Below are positions 10,215-22,609 of a stretch of 64,000 bases of DNA, one piece after another. The stretch comes from Xiphophorus maculatus (taxonomy: Eukaryota; Chordata; Actinopteri; Cyprinodontiformes; Poeciliidae): positions 18,061,479 through 18,125,478 of the forward strand of contig NC_036450.1 of NCBI RefSeq assembly GCF_002775205.1, written 5' to 3'. Within the stretch, counting starts at the first letter, position 1, and each line of letters begins with the position of its first letter. The position numbers and the translations under genes were made by a program. A model generated the notes under the pieces. It made no database searches. It had not been told where the DNA came from and saw only the letters and a list, made by a program, of their open reading frames with translations.

Positions 10215-11760
10215 TTTGATATGGCCAGTGCTGTTTCAAACCTTTTTCACATCCTGTCATGCTACAAACAGAAACGACCTAATCAGGTTAGTTTGTCGCA
10301 ATTGTATGATATGCCAACGTAAAGTAATGCACAACTGTGAAGTTGAAAGAAAATTATACAGCGTGTTTTTTATTTTTTTATTTTTGCAACAACAAAAAAA
10401 GATGGTGTGAATTTCAGACACCCTGAGTTAGTACTTTGTATAACCCACTTGTGCTACAAGTGTTTCCAGCTGCATCTCTATCAGCGCTACACATTCGGAG
10501 AAATACATTTTTCCCATCCTTCTTGGCAGAAAAGATAAAGCTCAGGCTGCACGGAGAAATCCTGTGAGCAGCAATGTTCAAACAGACTCTCATCTGGTTT
10601 TAGGCCTGAACTGAGTTTCAGTAACACATGACTATGTTTTGTAAACCATTCCATTGTAGCTCAGCTTGTATGCCTTTTGCAGCCTGTAACATATGTTCTT
10701 CTGGGATTGGCCCATTCCATTTTCTCATCAACACAGACCAGTCCGTGCAGAAAGGTGTTCCTACATCCTGACGGATGAAGATGAAGTGTTTAGAGTGATG
10801 AGCAGCTTTTCTTATGCTCCACTCATTACACCAATAAATTAGAATATTATTGAACAGTTTGTTTACACACATACATGTTTTGAAACGTTTATTTCTCTTA
10901 ATGAGGATGTTTTTCTGCTTCCAACTCACAAAAACACAACACTGAAGTTTAGAATATTACATCAAATAAAAAACAGAGTGAAAAGTATGTTGAGAAACCG
11001 GCTTGAAGGGTTTTATTTTCAAATTGTACTATTAATATGACAAACAAGCAGAATGGGAATGCGTACGCTAATTTAATAAGATGTACTTGTTTTGTCTGCC
11101 AAAAAATTCAATCTGGCTTGACCACTCAGTCCAGGTGTTGTCAAGTGTCTGCAGTGCTCTCCAGTAAACAAAGTTCAAACAGGGACTTTTTGTGGCCTTC
11201 TTTCTATCAGCCAGATTTGTGGAATGCACAAATAACCATTCTGTCAAGATATTTCCCACCTGAGAAGTGGATCTCTGGAGCCAGAGTTACGACGGGAATC
11301 TTTGATTCTTCTCAGCTCTCCTTGCCCGGTGGACGGATGCCCTCAGTCTGCAAAGGATTTGAACTGTGCCGTAGTGTCGTTATTTTAAAACGATAGCTTG
11401 AACAGAGTTCTGTAAGGTGTTCAAAGCTTGAGATGTTGTTATATTACCTAGGTTTGCCTTAAATTCACAACTTTATGCCTGACCTGTCCTCTCTGTTCAC
11501 AAGACTGGTTGACAGTGAATTATGCACAACTGCATTTCATTAGGCAAGCTCTGAAAAAAAATGTATTGCACAGAATATTTCTTTAGGGGCATCATATTAA
11601 AGTGGGTCCAAGACAAAGGCACCCTACAATTATAATTTGTGAAATATCTTTAAAACAATTCAACATTTTCCTTCCACTTTACAATTGTTGCTCTACTTTG
11701 TGTTGCATATCACATAAAATCCAAATAAAATAAACTGTTTGTTGTTGCAATGCATTAAAA
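10215..11760 (-). mobile_element. Near full-length but dead Tc1-like transposon
   Basis: Left end near CCTTTTTCACATCCTGTCAT and right end near CTTCCACTTTACAATTGTTG followed by CACATAAAATCCAAATAAAA resemble the paired ends of the common fish Tc1-like family. Between them the transposase is antisense: CCATTCCATTGTAGCTCAGC near 10650, and GTCAAGATATTTCCCACCTG, GTGGATCTCTGGAGCCAGAG and CTCTCCTTGCCCGGTGGACG at 11240-11340. The 1.5 kb length fits a Tc1 element. Many stops; no intact protein. Confidence 0.65.
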
Positions 11761-11992
11761 TGTAAAATAAATAAATAACTTTAAAAAATGCTTTTGCAGG
11801 CCAGTACACATTTTGTACATTACTTCAATGTTTTTAAGGCTGTTTTTAAATTTGCTACATTTAAAAACTTTTGGTTGACTTGATTTTCTTTTTATATATA
11901 TTTCTTTCTTTTTTTTTTTGACCGTATAAGGAAAACAAACCACCCACACAATGCATCAGCCTGCCCACACACAATCAGACACGTGCACGTCT

Positions 11993-12241
11993 CTATGGGA
12001 TAGTGCACCTTCGGCCTTTTGCAGCCTTCCATGAATAAACGAAGTCCTTGAAGGCCAGACGCCTCCCACAGGACCGTTGTTGTAGCGGGGAGTCACAGCA
12101 CGGCCAGCTGCCGGTGTCTGGGATCACAGAGAGCCTTTCTGGGCTGATGAGTGACTTACAGAGAGACAATATTTTAACAGATCCAGCGGCGGATGATTCC
12201 AAAATGTATTTCAACACATTCTCAATGAGGGGAGTATTCAT
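11993..12241 (-). CDS. Orphan 82-codon single-exon frame of unknown function
   Basis: A minus-strand frame starts MNTPLIENVLKYILESSAAG, is helix-rich in its first 45 residues, has WPCCDS at about 47-52, and ends with a basic segment GRRLAFKDFVYSWKAAKGRR. The DNA is GC-richer than its surroundings and matches no transposon I know. A TATAAAG lies 54-60 bases before the ATG. No signal peptide or membrane segment. The start context is weak (C at -3), and a four-codon upstream ATG overlaps it. It could be a small intronless gene, one exon of a larger gene, or chance. I do not recognise the family. Confidence 0.3.
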   Translation of the reverse strand: MNTPLIENVLKYILESSAAGSVKILSLCKSLISPERLSVIPDTGSWPCCDSPLQQRSCGRRLAFKDFVYSWKAAKGRRCTIP

Positions 12242-12294
12242 CTGTGCATTGCGATGAAGCTTGAAGTGCAGAAGAGATCAGGAGAGTGTGGGAG

Positions 12295-12301
12295 CTTTAT
12301 A
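12295..12301 (-). promoter_or_regulatory. TATA box before the orphan frame
   Basis: The minus strand reads TATAAAG, spaced suitably for a start of transcription near 12270 and a short leader to the ATG at 12241. Confidence 0.35.
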
Positions 12302-13190
12302 ATTAAAATGGAAAAAAAAAAAAGAAAAGCAAAAACAACAAAAACTAAGTGCACTTTACACTTCAAGACACATTTAAATAATTTAATAATAAAAGGCAAC
12401 ATTTTTTTCTGTTGAAATACATATGGATATTATTTTTTATTACATTTATATTATTTTTATTTACATATCAGACAAGTCAGTGATCAGTGCCCAGATTTGT
12501 CCAGTGAGTCACAATGAGAACGCAGCCTTACATGAGACCACGTACGATCCTTTTGAAGAGCTTGCTGCCCTTTAACCAAGCCCTCATCTGTTTATTCAGG
12601 GTGGATGTGAGCTGTAGTAAAGTTTAATCCTAATCCATCTGCATTTCGTTTTGAGTGAGTGATTACAGTAGCCTGTTCGAGACACCTGGCTCTGATATGC
12701 CCCAGGGCTTTAACTGATGCATGGATGTGTAGCTGAGAAGAGCTACAATATTACAGACACCAAACCTGCAGAGGAAGCGAACAATGAGATAACATATTTT
12801 AATCAATTTATTTTTTTTTATCGTTGTATCGTTGCAGCCAAGGAGTTTTTAAACAAAATGGACATATGTACAAGTGGAGGAAGTCTGGGAAGGTAATGAA
12901 AAACGGGTGACTCCTATAGGTGAGTTGTTTTTTTTTTTTTTAAGTCATATTGGCTGTTTTAAGCAAAAAATAAGAAACAACATGTCCATTGAATGCATTG
13001 AAATAATAATTTTATCTATTGTCCTTTCATTGTTTAGAGATTTCATTCAGCATCTGTTAATGAGTTGGAAATGGTAGAGGAGTGTGCTACTTTGTGTGTA
13101 GATAATTTATTGCTGAATAGTTGAGGTTGCAAAACCCAAGGTCACATATCTCAGACTTGATTTTTCTGACAGGGAAAGCAGCAAATGATC
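12302..13190. other. Upstream flank of ppef2
   Basis: AT-rich DNA with A and T runs. An untranslated first exon of ppef2 may lie here but cannot be placed. No coding exon recognised. Confidence 0.3.
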
Positions 13191-16100
13191 ATGGGATGCA
13201 GCATGGGAAAATCCAGAATCCAGCCGAACAAATGTGACAGAGGTGCAAAGTTTTTCTTTAGTCTTTTAATTGAACACAACTTTAAACAAGTCCTCTCTTT
13301 AATTTCTGAACTTCAGTGTAATATTTTTTTTTTGGTCATTTTCAGTGAGCATTTCTGTTCCAGGTAATTTTATTTACCTTCGTCAAAACCTTAATTATTA
13401 AAATCTGTACTCAGACTTCTCATTTTGTGTTTAATTGCTGTAATCTTAATCCAAATTTCATGCACTCGGAATAGCTGCCACGGGTAGGTTGTTTCCTTTC
13501 CAGAATATTTATTTTGAATTAGTACTCCAGGTCAAAGTGTTCCAAACACCCAGAAAAAAAAAAACACTTGTTGGTTCTTGGAGGTGTTTTATTATGTTTA
13601 AGAAACTTTCTTCTGAAGCCTAACAGCTTAGATATCCTAAACAACTAGTCGAAGAACATCCCCTTGACTGAATTTCAGAGAAACAATGCCACTTAGACAC
13701 GTTCCTGATGTTTCCTTCTGCTGTTTCTCAGCAATTAGAGCAGCTTTGCTGATCCAGCGCTGGTATCGACAGTATGTTGCCAGGCTGGAAATGAGACGCA
13801 GGTGCACATGGAACATCTTCCAGTCTATTGAGTATGCAGGCGAGCAAGATCAAATAAAGGTGAGGTCAAAATCTTTGCACAGAAAACATTAGCCTCCAAT
13901 GTGTGAGTAAAAATATTTATAAATATTTATACCTTGCAAAAGAAGAAACCTTGTAAACTTTGTCACTGTGCAACCACAAATTGAATGCATGTTATAAAAA
14001 TTTTATGTCACAGAAAAACACAAAGTGGTGTATAATTGTGTAGGTATAATCTGCGGCCCGTTCAATCCATCCTCAAAAAGTGGAAGGAGAATGTCACAAC
14101 CACAAACCAATTAAATTATGGCTTCCCAGCAACGCTGACAGGCTGAGGAAGGAGATTATTCATTGGAGAAGTAGCCAAAATGCCCGTAGTTACTCTTGAG
14201 AGGGTGCAGTGATCCACAGACATAGATTGGAGAATCTGTGATGGTAACTATAATTTCTACACTCTACAAATCTGAACTTCGTTGCATAGAAATAGCAAGA
14301 CAGAATGGCAGTACTGAAAGAAAGTCAGAAATGTTTCATTTTTGGAGTTTGCAATGAACCACAAGACACGTGGAAGAACGGGTTCTGGCCAGATAAATAA
14401 AAAATAAAAATAAAAAAGGCTCAACCTTGATAAAAAAAAATAATTTTGAGATGTCTGTTGTAAGAACTAAAGCACTCTTTGGAGCCCCCTGCTGGTTTGG
14501 AGAACCCAAGCAGCAGTTTACTTCATGTTCTGTTTTGGGTCAGCTATGAACGTGTAAAGAAACAAAACAATAATAATAAGTGCATTTAACTGTTTTTTTG
14601 TATGCAACATGTGTTCTGTAAACTAGTTCATGCTCTTTGTACTATTGGTTGCCTTGATGTTAGTGGACTGCACATTACAATCAATGAGTTTAGTTTAGAG
14701 CTATCTTCATGTAAATAAACATGTAAAGAAATGTTTTTCTTCATTCAAACATTTAAAACTCTGGTTCCTCTCACAGCTGTATCATTTCTTTGGCTTCTTG
14801 ATGGACCATTTCACCCCAGCCAGCAGTGAAAGTAAGAGAGTAATTGTCAGCTATAATCACTTTAACCCTCCTGTGCAATATCTTTTATTTATCAACAATC
14901 TGCTCCTTATTCCAAGATTTAGATTCACTTTCATATTGATCCACTTCCTTTTTACTTCCTCTCTGTGTTTAATGAAGGAAACCTAATCTCTCACATCTTT
15001 CGTGAGAATGAGGTCTGCCATGATGCAGACTGGGAAAGATATTTCTGCTACAAAGACATAGAGGTACCGGACAGCTACTGCGGCCCCCACTTGACTTTCC
15101 CCATGACGTTCTGTGGGGTGTCCAAGCTAATGGAGGCTTTCAAGCTGAAACAAGTAGGTGCATTGGTTCATGAATATGTAAGATAGATTAAAAAAAGCCC
15201 AAATGAGAAAAGAAGATAAAAGCAGGAGCTTCTAGGTTTTCTTGGATAATTTATACATGTTTTTCTCCCAGCAGCAGCTCCACGCTCGTTATGTTCTGCA
15301 GATTCTTGGAGAAACTTGGCGACTTCTAAGAATCCTTCCAAACATCAATCATGTATCGGTCTGCCACACTAAGGAGATTACAATATGTGGTACACTGAAG
15401 TGGCTCTTTCTAGGATCTTCCACTAACGTTTTATTTTACTGCCTAAGTAACATTCTGTTTATTACAAATGTTTTTTTGTTCTCAGGAGATTTGCATGGGC
15501 AGCTTGAAGATCTGCTATTGATATTCTATAAGGTATAAAAATATATATAAGATATATCTTCAGTCAGGAAGTCCATCTTAATTTCTTTGTTTTTTATCAG
15601 AATGGTTTACCCTCATGTGAGAAACCTTACATCTTCAATGGAGACTTTGTGGATCGTGGCAAGAATTCTTTAGAGATCCTGCTCATCCTGTTTGGGTTCC
15701 TGCTTGTTTACCCCAATGAAGTGCATCTGAACAGAGGAAACCATGAAGATCACATTGTTAACTTGAGGTAAAATCTTCACTTTACCTTTACACTCCCAAT
15801 ATCTTCATGTTGCTTAAACATACAACATTTTGTCACATTACAAGCATATACATCAATATATTTTATAACATTGCAGACATTTGTGAAGTAGAAGAAAAAT
15901 AATCCAGAATTTTTTATATATATATATATTTACAAATAAGAGTCTGGAAGGTGCCCCCTTTACTTTGACATGCACAAATAAAATCTAAATAATAATAATA
16001 ATAAGAAGAAACAGTACAGAAACAATAGGCCTTCGCAGCGCTTTGCTGCTCGGGCCTAATTAACTGAAAGCCTACAAAGGCCACTAAATTACAAAACTGA

Positions 16101-19100
16101 GTTCACTTTATACAGATGTTCTGTGAAGGCGGTCAGAGGTCTTCTAGTGAAGAAACACTGAAGACAAATCAAGTACAAGTTGTGAAGAAATTTAAAGCCA
16201 GGTTGTGTTATAAAGCAATATTCTACTATTTGTATATCTCGTAAACAATTGTTCAAGCCCTGATCCAAAAATGGCCTTTGTAGAGGAGTGGCAAGAGGAC
16301 GGTCATGGTTGGAAAATGGCAAGACTTGTTTTCAAGTTGACACATGTCACGTAGTGGATAAAGGAAACAGCTGGAAGATGGTGCTCTGGTTAAGATTATT
16401 GTGGTACAAATTGAATATTTCTTAAAAACACTGTTTACCTGAGCACATGTAAAACATGGTAGAGACAGCATTCTGTCGGTCCTGTCCTTCAGCAATGACT
16501 GTAGGAAAGCTGCTGACGTTGTTGTGGAGTTACTTCTTGCAGGCCCACACTTTCATTTCTGACCTCCTTTAAAAATTTTAAATGAATACCTTGCATATAT
16601 AATTTGCACTAGATTAATGTTCATAATCCTAAAATGTGTGATTTTATTAATGTGTTCTCTTCAGGTATGGTTTTACCAAGGAGGTCTTGGGAAAATACAG
16701 AGTGAGTATGCAAATTTATACAGCTAATAGCAGCATGATGAAACCATGGATTTTAGAGCAGATTATGCCGTATGTTGAATTGACTTTCAGGTGCACGGCA
16801 AGAAGATCCTAAAGCTGCTCCAAAAGATCTTCAGCTGGCTTCCCCTGGCCACAGTGATCAACCATAAGGTCCTGGTTGTACATGGTGGAATCTCTGACTC
16901 AACAGACCTCGACATGGTCGCCAGGATGGACAGACACAGAGTGAGAGAAGCTTCCAGTTTAAGTCAGATTAGAGTGTTTTGTACAATACAAACCCAGGAA
17001 AGCTAAAACTGTTGAACCTGTGACTGCGCAGTACGTGTCGGTTCTACGGCCTCCTAAAGTGATCAGTCCCACACTCAACGGCAACAAAGCAGGGAGCGGC
17101 AAGAACGAGGACGCGTCTGGACCAGCAGAAGGCCGCCGCCGGGTGCGCTCCCTGACCAACACCTCGGCCCAGGGTCAGAGGAACAACATCCCGCGTCGCT
17201 CCCTCCACAACCTGTCCACCAGCGGCGCCCAGCTGAACTGCTCGGTGGAGGACGAGCTGAAGAAGAGGCGCAGGCTGGCTGGGTTCGATCAGACCTACAA
17301 AGAAATGAAGATGTTGGACTCTGACTCAGACCCGGAGTTTGGAGAACCCACAGAAACACATGGGCATGAGTGGAAACAAGTAAGACTGTAGACATATACA
17401 ACAATTCTCTTCTAACAAGTGAAAGATAGAAGGATCATAGTGCTTAAACTTTAAGATAACAGTTTTTGTTTTTGCAACATAATCTTTTAGTTTAGTGTCC
17501 ACCATAGTAGAGGGTAGTGTGTATTTAACCTCTCATTAATTGAAATGTTTTCTTTAACATTTAATTATTTTGTTGTAATTTTTAAGTGCTCATTGTGATT
17601 AATATTGACCTCTTTTTTTCTATTTTGCCTGGATATTGTGATACTGGGGGCCTAACCAGCAGGGCATGTTATTATTTTCCGTGCAGTGGAGTGGCTGACT
17701 TCAAATTATTTTCAGACCTCTGTTACGTTTTACAATCTCCTTTCTAAAGGCCCCATGACTCCTGCATGGTCTTCATTCTGACTTCAACACTCAGGCATGC
17801 ACCAGACTAAATGTTGCTTCAAAATGCTGAGTGATGATGTTTTCATTTTTCTTGTGCCATTAAAAAAAAAAGATTTTAAAAGACCCATATGTCCATTAAT
17901 CAGTGTCCTATTTTTTCAATGTTATTTTTTATGTGAATGTGTTTTTATCTAACCAGTGATGTATGCACTCAGATAGTGGACCTTCTATGGAGCGATCCGA
18001 TGCCTCAAAATGGCTGCATTTCCAACGAGGTGCGAGGTGGAGGCTGCTACTGGGGGCCAGATGTGACTGAGGAGGTGCTGGGAAAACACAACCTTCAGCT
18101 TCTCATCCGCTCCCACGAGTGCAAACAGGACGGCTACGAGTTCTGCCACAATCGCATGGTGAGCACAGAAAGAAACATGGTAAAAAATAATAATAATAAT
18201 AATAAAAAAAAAAGCAAAAACTCAAGTTCTGGAGGGAAAAACAAGAGCTCAGAGTGTCCCCTCCCTTCCCCCTTCATTGTTACGACAGGTGCTGACCATA
18301 TTTTCAGCCTCTAATTATTACGAGGTGGGCAGCAACAGAGGAGCCTACATCAGAATGGGTCACGATCTGGTCCCTCACTTCATTCAGTACCAGGCCAGCA
18401 GGACATGCAGGGAGCTGACCCTGAGACAAAGGTGAACAGCTTCAGCAAATAATCCAACTAGATTATTTGGCATGGAGGCTCAAATTTATGAATATGAATA
18501 TGAGGACTTATTAAGCAGCACAAAATCAATTTATTTTGTCACTGAATGAGAGAAGCAAATTATTTTATACTTTTGGTGTAGTAAAAAATGGTTCTGCCTG
18601 CTTTCTATTCTGTTATCTAACTTTTAAAAAAAAGTTTGTGATAAAGTAAAAGCGCTTCTTACTACTAATAGCAAGAATTCTTGCTATTATGTATATTATT
18701 TGATACTAACATTCTTGTATATTCTGTATAATCTGTGCATATAGCTCCCATATTTATATTTATACACAATATCTATATCTCTTTGCTATAACCCCTTATA
18801 GTCCATACATACATAGTCTTGTACATCTGTAAATAAATATTTATATCTCGTAGAGCACTTCTGGATAGGTGCAAACTACATCTCGTTGCTTGTACTTGTG
18901 ACAGTGCAATGACAATAAAGTTGAATTCTATTCTATTCTATATTATCAAATAATATCAGATTAAGTCTGACAACCCTCTTGACATCAAAAATGCGGTGTT
19001 GTAAATATTTATCCATGGATTTGAGTTGTAACAACTATCTTTTTAATATAGCTAAGAATTTCTTTGCTCTAAGCAGGTGGTAATACTGTATGTTAAACAA

Positions 19101-20931
19101 CAAAATCAAAGTTATTTTAAAATACCCAATTATCTTGTGCTGAAATTTCAATTTTATGTTCAACATCAAGGATTCTTTTCATTATTTAATTAATTTGAAT
19201 TTTACTAAACAGATTTGTAGATTCAAGCAAATACCCAAAGGAAATTCAATTAACTAAAACAAAGGTTTTTCCAAGAAAATTATGTTTCTTTGCAACTTCA
19301 GTCTTTTACTCCTATTTGTAAACTGAAAAAGTATTTTGACGGCTTTCGGCTGCTTTTCCACCAGTGTTGGCTGGACAGAGAGATCAGCCCTGCGAGCGCT
19401 CAGGCAGCAACTGTTTGTGCACAAGTCGGATCTCATCGGTGCCTTCCAGGAGTTTGACCCAAACAACACCGGTACAGAAGTAGCAGAACCACTGATCTCA
19501 ATACCAGTTAATGTGACAGCGGCCCCCCGAAAAGTATCTCTATTTATTTCAGGGGTGATTTCTCTACGCCACTGGGCGACAGCTACAGAGAGAGTGCTGA
19601 AGCTGGGTTTGCCTTGGAGGGTGCTGCGCCCCCAGCTCATCAACAGGGCCCAGCACGGCATGGTGGACTACCAGCAGTGGATACGAGAGCTCTCCATCAC
19701 TGAGCCCAAACCAGAGGTGTCTTCCTTAAAAACATCTTCTACTCGCTGCTCACTCTGTTCTCACGATTACTTTGAAACATGAGAAAGTAATTTCAAACTC
19801 CTGGCAGGTGTCAGATACCAGCATCCTGGAGACAATGTACAAAAACCACTCTAACCTGGAGACCATCTTCCGCATCATAGACACAGATCACTCAGGTGAG
19901 CAAGACGCAGTGGACGTATTTTTCATCTGTGGAGGGCCAAAGAAATGCTAAAATGTAAGAATAAATTATTATATTCTTACTTTGATCCCTCATAGTTAAA
20001 TTTAAACAGGAAATAAATATCTAAAATAAATGAAATAGATCTGTAACCAATCATTTACATTTGTCAGCTGATCACTAAAGTAAAATATAAAGGTCATTGA
20101 TATCATGTTGAACCAGTTTTTTTTTCCCCTGGTTTCTGTGGTGCGTTGCCACTATCACGTTCTGTATAATTATTAGCCATGACTTTTAAATTATTACTGA
20201 AATTGTTTAACTGGCCATAGAAAAAGCAGCAAAGCCGCCTGAAAAAGTATACCCAAACTAAATCAAATTCAATTCAAAAATCACCAAAATTTTAACCAGA
20301 TTTAGAAATAAAAATGCATAATTTTCTTAAAATTGTTCACCATATTTTTTTAAAATTACATTTAATGAACCATGCTGTAGTTTGCAATTTTAAGAAAATT
20401 ATGCAATTTTATTTCAACATATTTTCCAACCTTCTAAAACAATTAATCACCATTTAATCGTGATATATTCGAATTCTCCCTGCAGAACAAGAACCAATGT
20501 TCTTAAATACTGAAATATTTGTGCTTACTTAAATCCTTATCTACAGAGGATATTTGAAAGAACTTTCAGATACTGTATATACATGCTGGATTTTAAATGA
20601 ATCTGCTTCCAACCTAATGTTATTGAGTCACTTCTACTAGTAGTTGACACTCCTCTTTTGCTCCATCTGTTAAACTTATACAAATCAACGAGACACCAGC
20701 CCGATCAAAACAATGATTAAAGTGTACAGTTCTCCCATTCTTCTAGGTTTGATCTCTTTCGAGGAGTTTCGTCAGACTTGGAAGCTCCTGAGCTCCCATC
20801 TGAAAATGGAAATCAGTGATAAGGCCATCACTGACCTGGCCCAGAGCATGGACTTCAACAAGGACGGCAGCATCGATATCAATGAGTTCATGGAGGCCTT
20901 TCGCTTGGTCGACCTCTCCACACATGCTTGA
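13191..20931 (+). CDS. ppef2: Serine/threonine phosphatase with EF-hands 2, complete
   Basis: Protein phosphatase of the rdgC/PPEF family, linked to calcium signalling in photoreceptors (family knowledge). Exons: 13191-13242, 13732-13859, 14777-14831, 14978-15153, 15275-15389, 15486-15532, 15601-15767, 16665-16701, 16791-16940, 17032-17379, 17973-18158, 18289-18431, 19365-19471, 19553-19716, 19808-19895, 20747-20931; all phases join, giving 715 residues. Seen in order: MGC start (possible acylation), IQ motif at about 20-38, GDLHGQ 176-181, GDFVDRG 205-211, GNHED 237-241, HGG 290-292, IRSHEC 470-475, SASNYY 493-498, a degenerate EF-hand near 560-590, then good EF-hands DTDHSGLISFEE (650-661) and [12 protein letters not shown] (690-701). 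Exon 10 (310-425) is a basic, serine-rich insert in the catalytic domain. IQ-region wording ([17 protein letters not shown]) favours PPEF2 over PPEF1. A second in-frame ATG lies 6 bases upstream of the chosen start. Exon 5 has NAGNAG acceptors (start 15272 or 15275). Confidence 0.93.
13925..14455 (+). mobile_element. Tc1-like remnant in ppef2 intron 2
   Basis: Starts with a terminal-repeat-like stretch (TATACCTTGCAAAAG, CAACCACAAATTGAATGC) and continues into sense transposase DNA: GTTCAATCCATCCTCAAAAA, GTGATCCACAGACATAGATT, CTCTACAAATCTGAACTTCG. Truncated before the right end. Confidence 0.7.
15810..16530 (+). mobile_element. Tc1-like remnant in ppef2 intron 7
   Basis: Contains ACATTTTGTCACATTACAAG, a GTGCCCCCTTTACTTTGACA segment, GTTGTGAAGAAATTTAAAGC and GGAAGATGGTGCTCTGGTTA, all typical of the same fish Tc1-like family, in sense. 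An AAT microsatellite (about 15990-16003) and a short palindromic insert (GGCCTTCGCAGCGC / GCTGCTCGGGCC near 16030-16057) interrupt it. Confidence 0.65.
18190..18213 (+). repeat. AAT microsatellite just after ppef2 exon 11
   Basis: About seven AAT units followed by an A-run, about 30 bases into intron 11. Confidence 0.8.
18666..18689. repeat. Perfect 24-bp palindrome
   Basis: Two 12-base arms without a spacer; the first arm reads TAATAGCAAGAA. Lies in ppef2 intron 12 beside a retrotransposon tail. Confidence 0.85.
18690..18942 (+). mobile_element. Non-LTR retrotransposon 3' tail
   Basis: Ends with GCAATGACAATAAAGTTGAA followed by tandem TTCTA units, the typical 3' end of a fish LINE or its SINE partner. 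The upstream part (CTACATCTCGTTGCTTGTAC) fits the same 3' untranslated tail. No ORF2 sequence is present, so it is 5'-truncated. Confidence 0.65.
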
Positions 20932-21242
20932 TGGAGAGAAGTTGGGAGTAATAGGTTAGATGATTTTTTTTAAATTATTTTTTGAAAACCACCAGTATGA
21001 AAATCAGGCCAAACGCCTTGTCAACCTTAGTTGTTTTTAAATGTGCTGCGTAATTAAAATGAACGTTTGACAGTGTTAGCTTAGTTAAATCATCTGGACC
21101 CACATTTTCTAATGGGTAGGTTATTTGGGTGCATTATTATTTCTCCATCTGTTTCATAGGTGTTTCCTACATACTATAGTTCTACTGTGATTTTCTACCA
21201 CAATTTTATACTTAAACATTGCCCATTTAGTTGGTGAAAGAA

Positions 21243-21248
21243 AATAAA
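21243..21248 (+). terminator. ppef2: Likely poly(A) signal of ppef2
   Basis: AATAAA 312 bases after the ppef2 stop. Confidence 0.6.
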
Positions 21249-21394
21249 GACATTCTCTGATCAACCATTGTATACGAGTGCCAATACTTGATGCCTAATA
21301 TGACTTAAAACTTTTAACCATGCCTGCAGTTATTCAAAATCATTTACTTTTTTCAGGTTGTTCATTCGATAACACAGAGACCCATTTCTCTTAG

Positions 21395-21660
21395 TCACTC
21401 TTCAAAATGGAAAGGACAAGACACCACCAATAAGCCAGGAAACGTTGACAATAGCTGCTCACCTAAAATTATCTGTACACAGTTCAGAAAAACAGAGGAA
21501 ATGAACCTCTGACCCATTAAACACAGTGGAGGATCTGTGATGCTGTGGGCCTGTTTCTTCTCCACAAGCCTTGGAAGACCATTTTAGGATAACCTGCTAA
21601 ATATTCATATAAAACATCCAGAACTCTTACCCTCGAGGACCAGAACTGACTTTCTGTTGA
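21395..21660 (+). mobile_element. Tc1-like remnant
   Basis: GGAGGATCTGTGATGCTGTG followed by GGCCTGTTTCTTCTCC is the transposase region around GGSVMLWACF in a second Tc1-like family; the flanks are badly decayed. Confidence 0.6.
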
Positions 21661-22279
21661 ACTTATCAAACATCCCACTTGTAAGGTTCGCTATAGCAAC
21701 TCGTGCAAAAAAACAAAAACAAGATTCACCTTCCTCATGTCTAATTCTCATTGACTGGAGCTTTTTGTTTGGAAATGTTTTCTAAGGGTTATTTTGTCTG
21801 TAGAGGTAGTTGCTATTAATCTGTTTCTATAAAAAAAAAAAGTCTATTTATAAACACCGAAGGCATTCTACAGTTATGCGTTGCTTCTTCTACACATCTG
21901 ACAACATGTTTAGATCTTTGTGTGTGCTGGATAACACTACAGACCCTTAGCATGTGGGTGACCCTGTTGCATGAGGGGATGTAATCGGTTTGAAGGAGCC
22001 TAATAAGTTCAACTGCCAATCAGCCTTTTCTCTCCAGTAGAGGATGCAAATCCAGGACATAAACCTATCAAGTGAAGCCCTGCTTTGATGAGATGTAGGA
22101 AAGCACTAATCTAAAAAGGTAAACAAGAAATGAACCCACATTATTACAATAACGATGCAAATCAATAAATCCAAACACACGAGTAAAGAACGCAGCCTAG
22201 AAATGTCTCTACCACAAAAAAAAAAGCTTCTACTGCGCCAATGTATAAAAGGAGATAATAGTTTTTTTAAATTCAAAGA

Positions 22280-22418
22280 TTTATTAATATTTACTAGAAT
22301 AAAAAAAGACATACAAATATGTATTAACATAGTTTTGAATCATGCTGCGTACTCCCACAGCTTACTTGCTAGACGCGCTCCATAATCTGATTTAACATGA
22401 GGGAAGCCTGCTTTTATT
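22280..22418 (-). terminator. nup54: Candidate poly(A) signals of nup54
   Basis: Two minus-strand AATAAA hexamers lie downstream of the stop, at 22413-22418 (about 190 bases away) and 22280-22285. Which one is used cannot be told. Confidence 0.4.
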
Positions 22419-22609
22419 AGACACTGTTGAGTCTTTTTTAAGCTGTTTAAATCGGCCCAGACAGCAGAGAATGACCACTCATCCAAACACTCAATTATCA
22501 CACCTGGAAAAAAATGAGATTTTAATATCCTTCTGTGATGAAGGTTGGTCTGGGTGAGAAGTGTCCCTTTTCAGACTGATACAGGGTCTGAACACGTGGA
22601 CGGGCGACC

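Larger units (their letters stand above)
20932..22609. other. Tail-to-tail spacer between ppef2 and nup54
   Basis: Holds the 3' ends of both genes and a Tc1-like remnant. No further exon seen. Confidence 0.5.

Noticed and set aside
17075-17404. Long minus-strand frame opposite ppef2 exon 10
   Set aside because: It is the shadow of a real, GC-rich coding exon on the plus strand.
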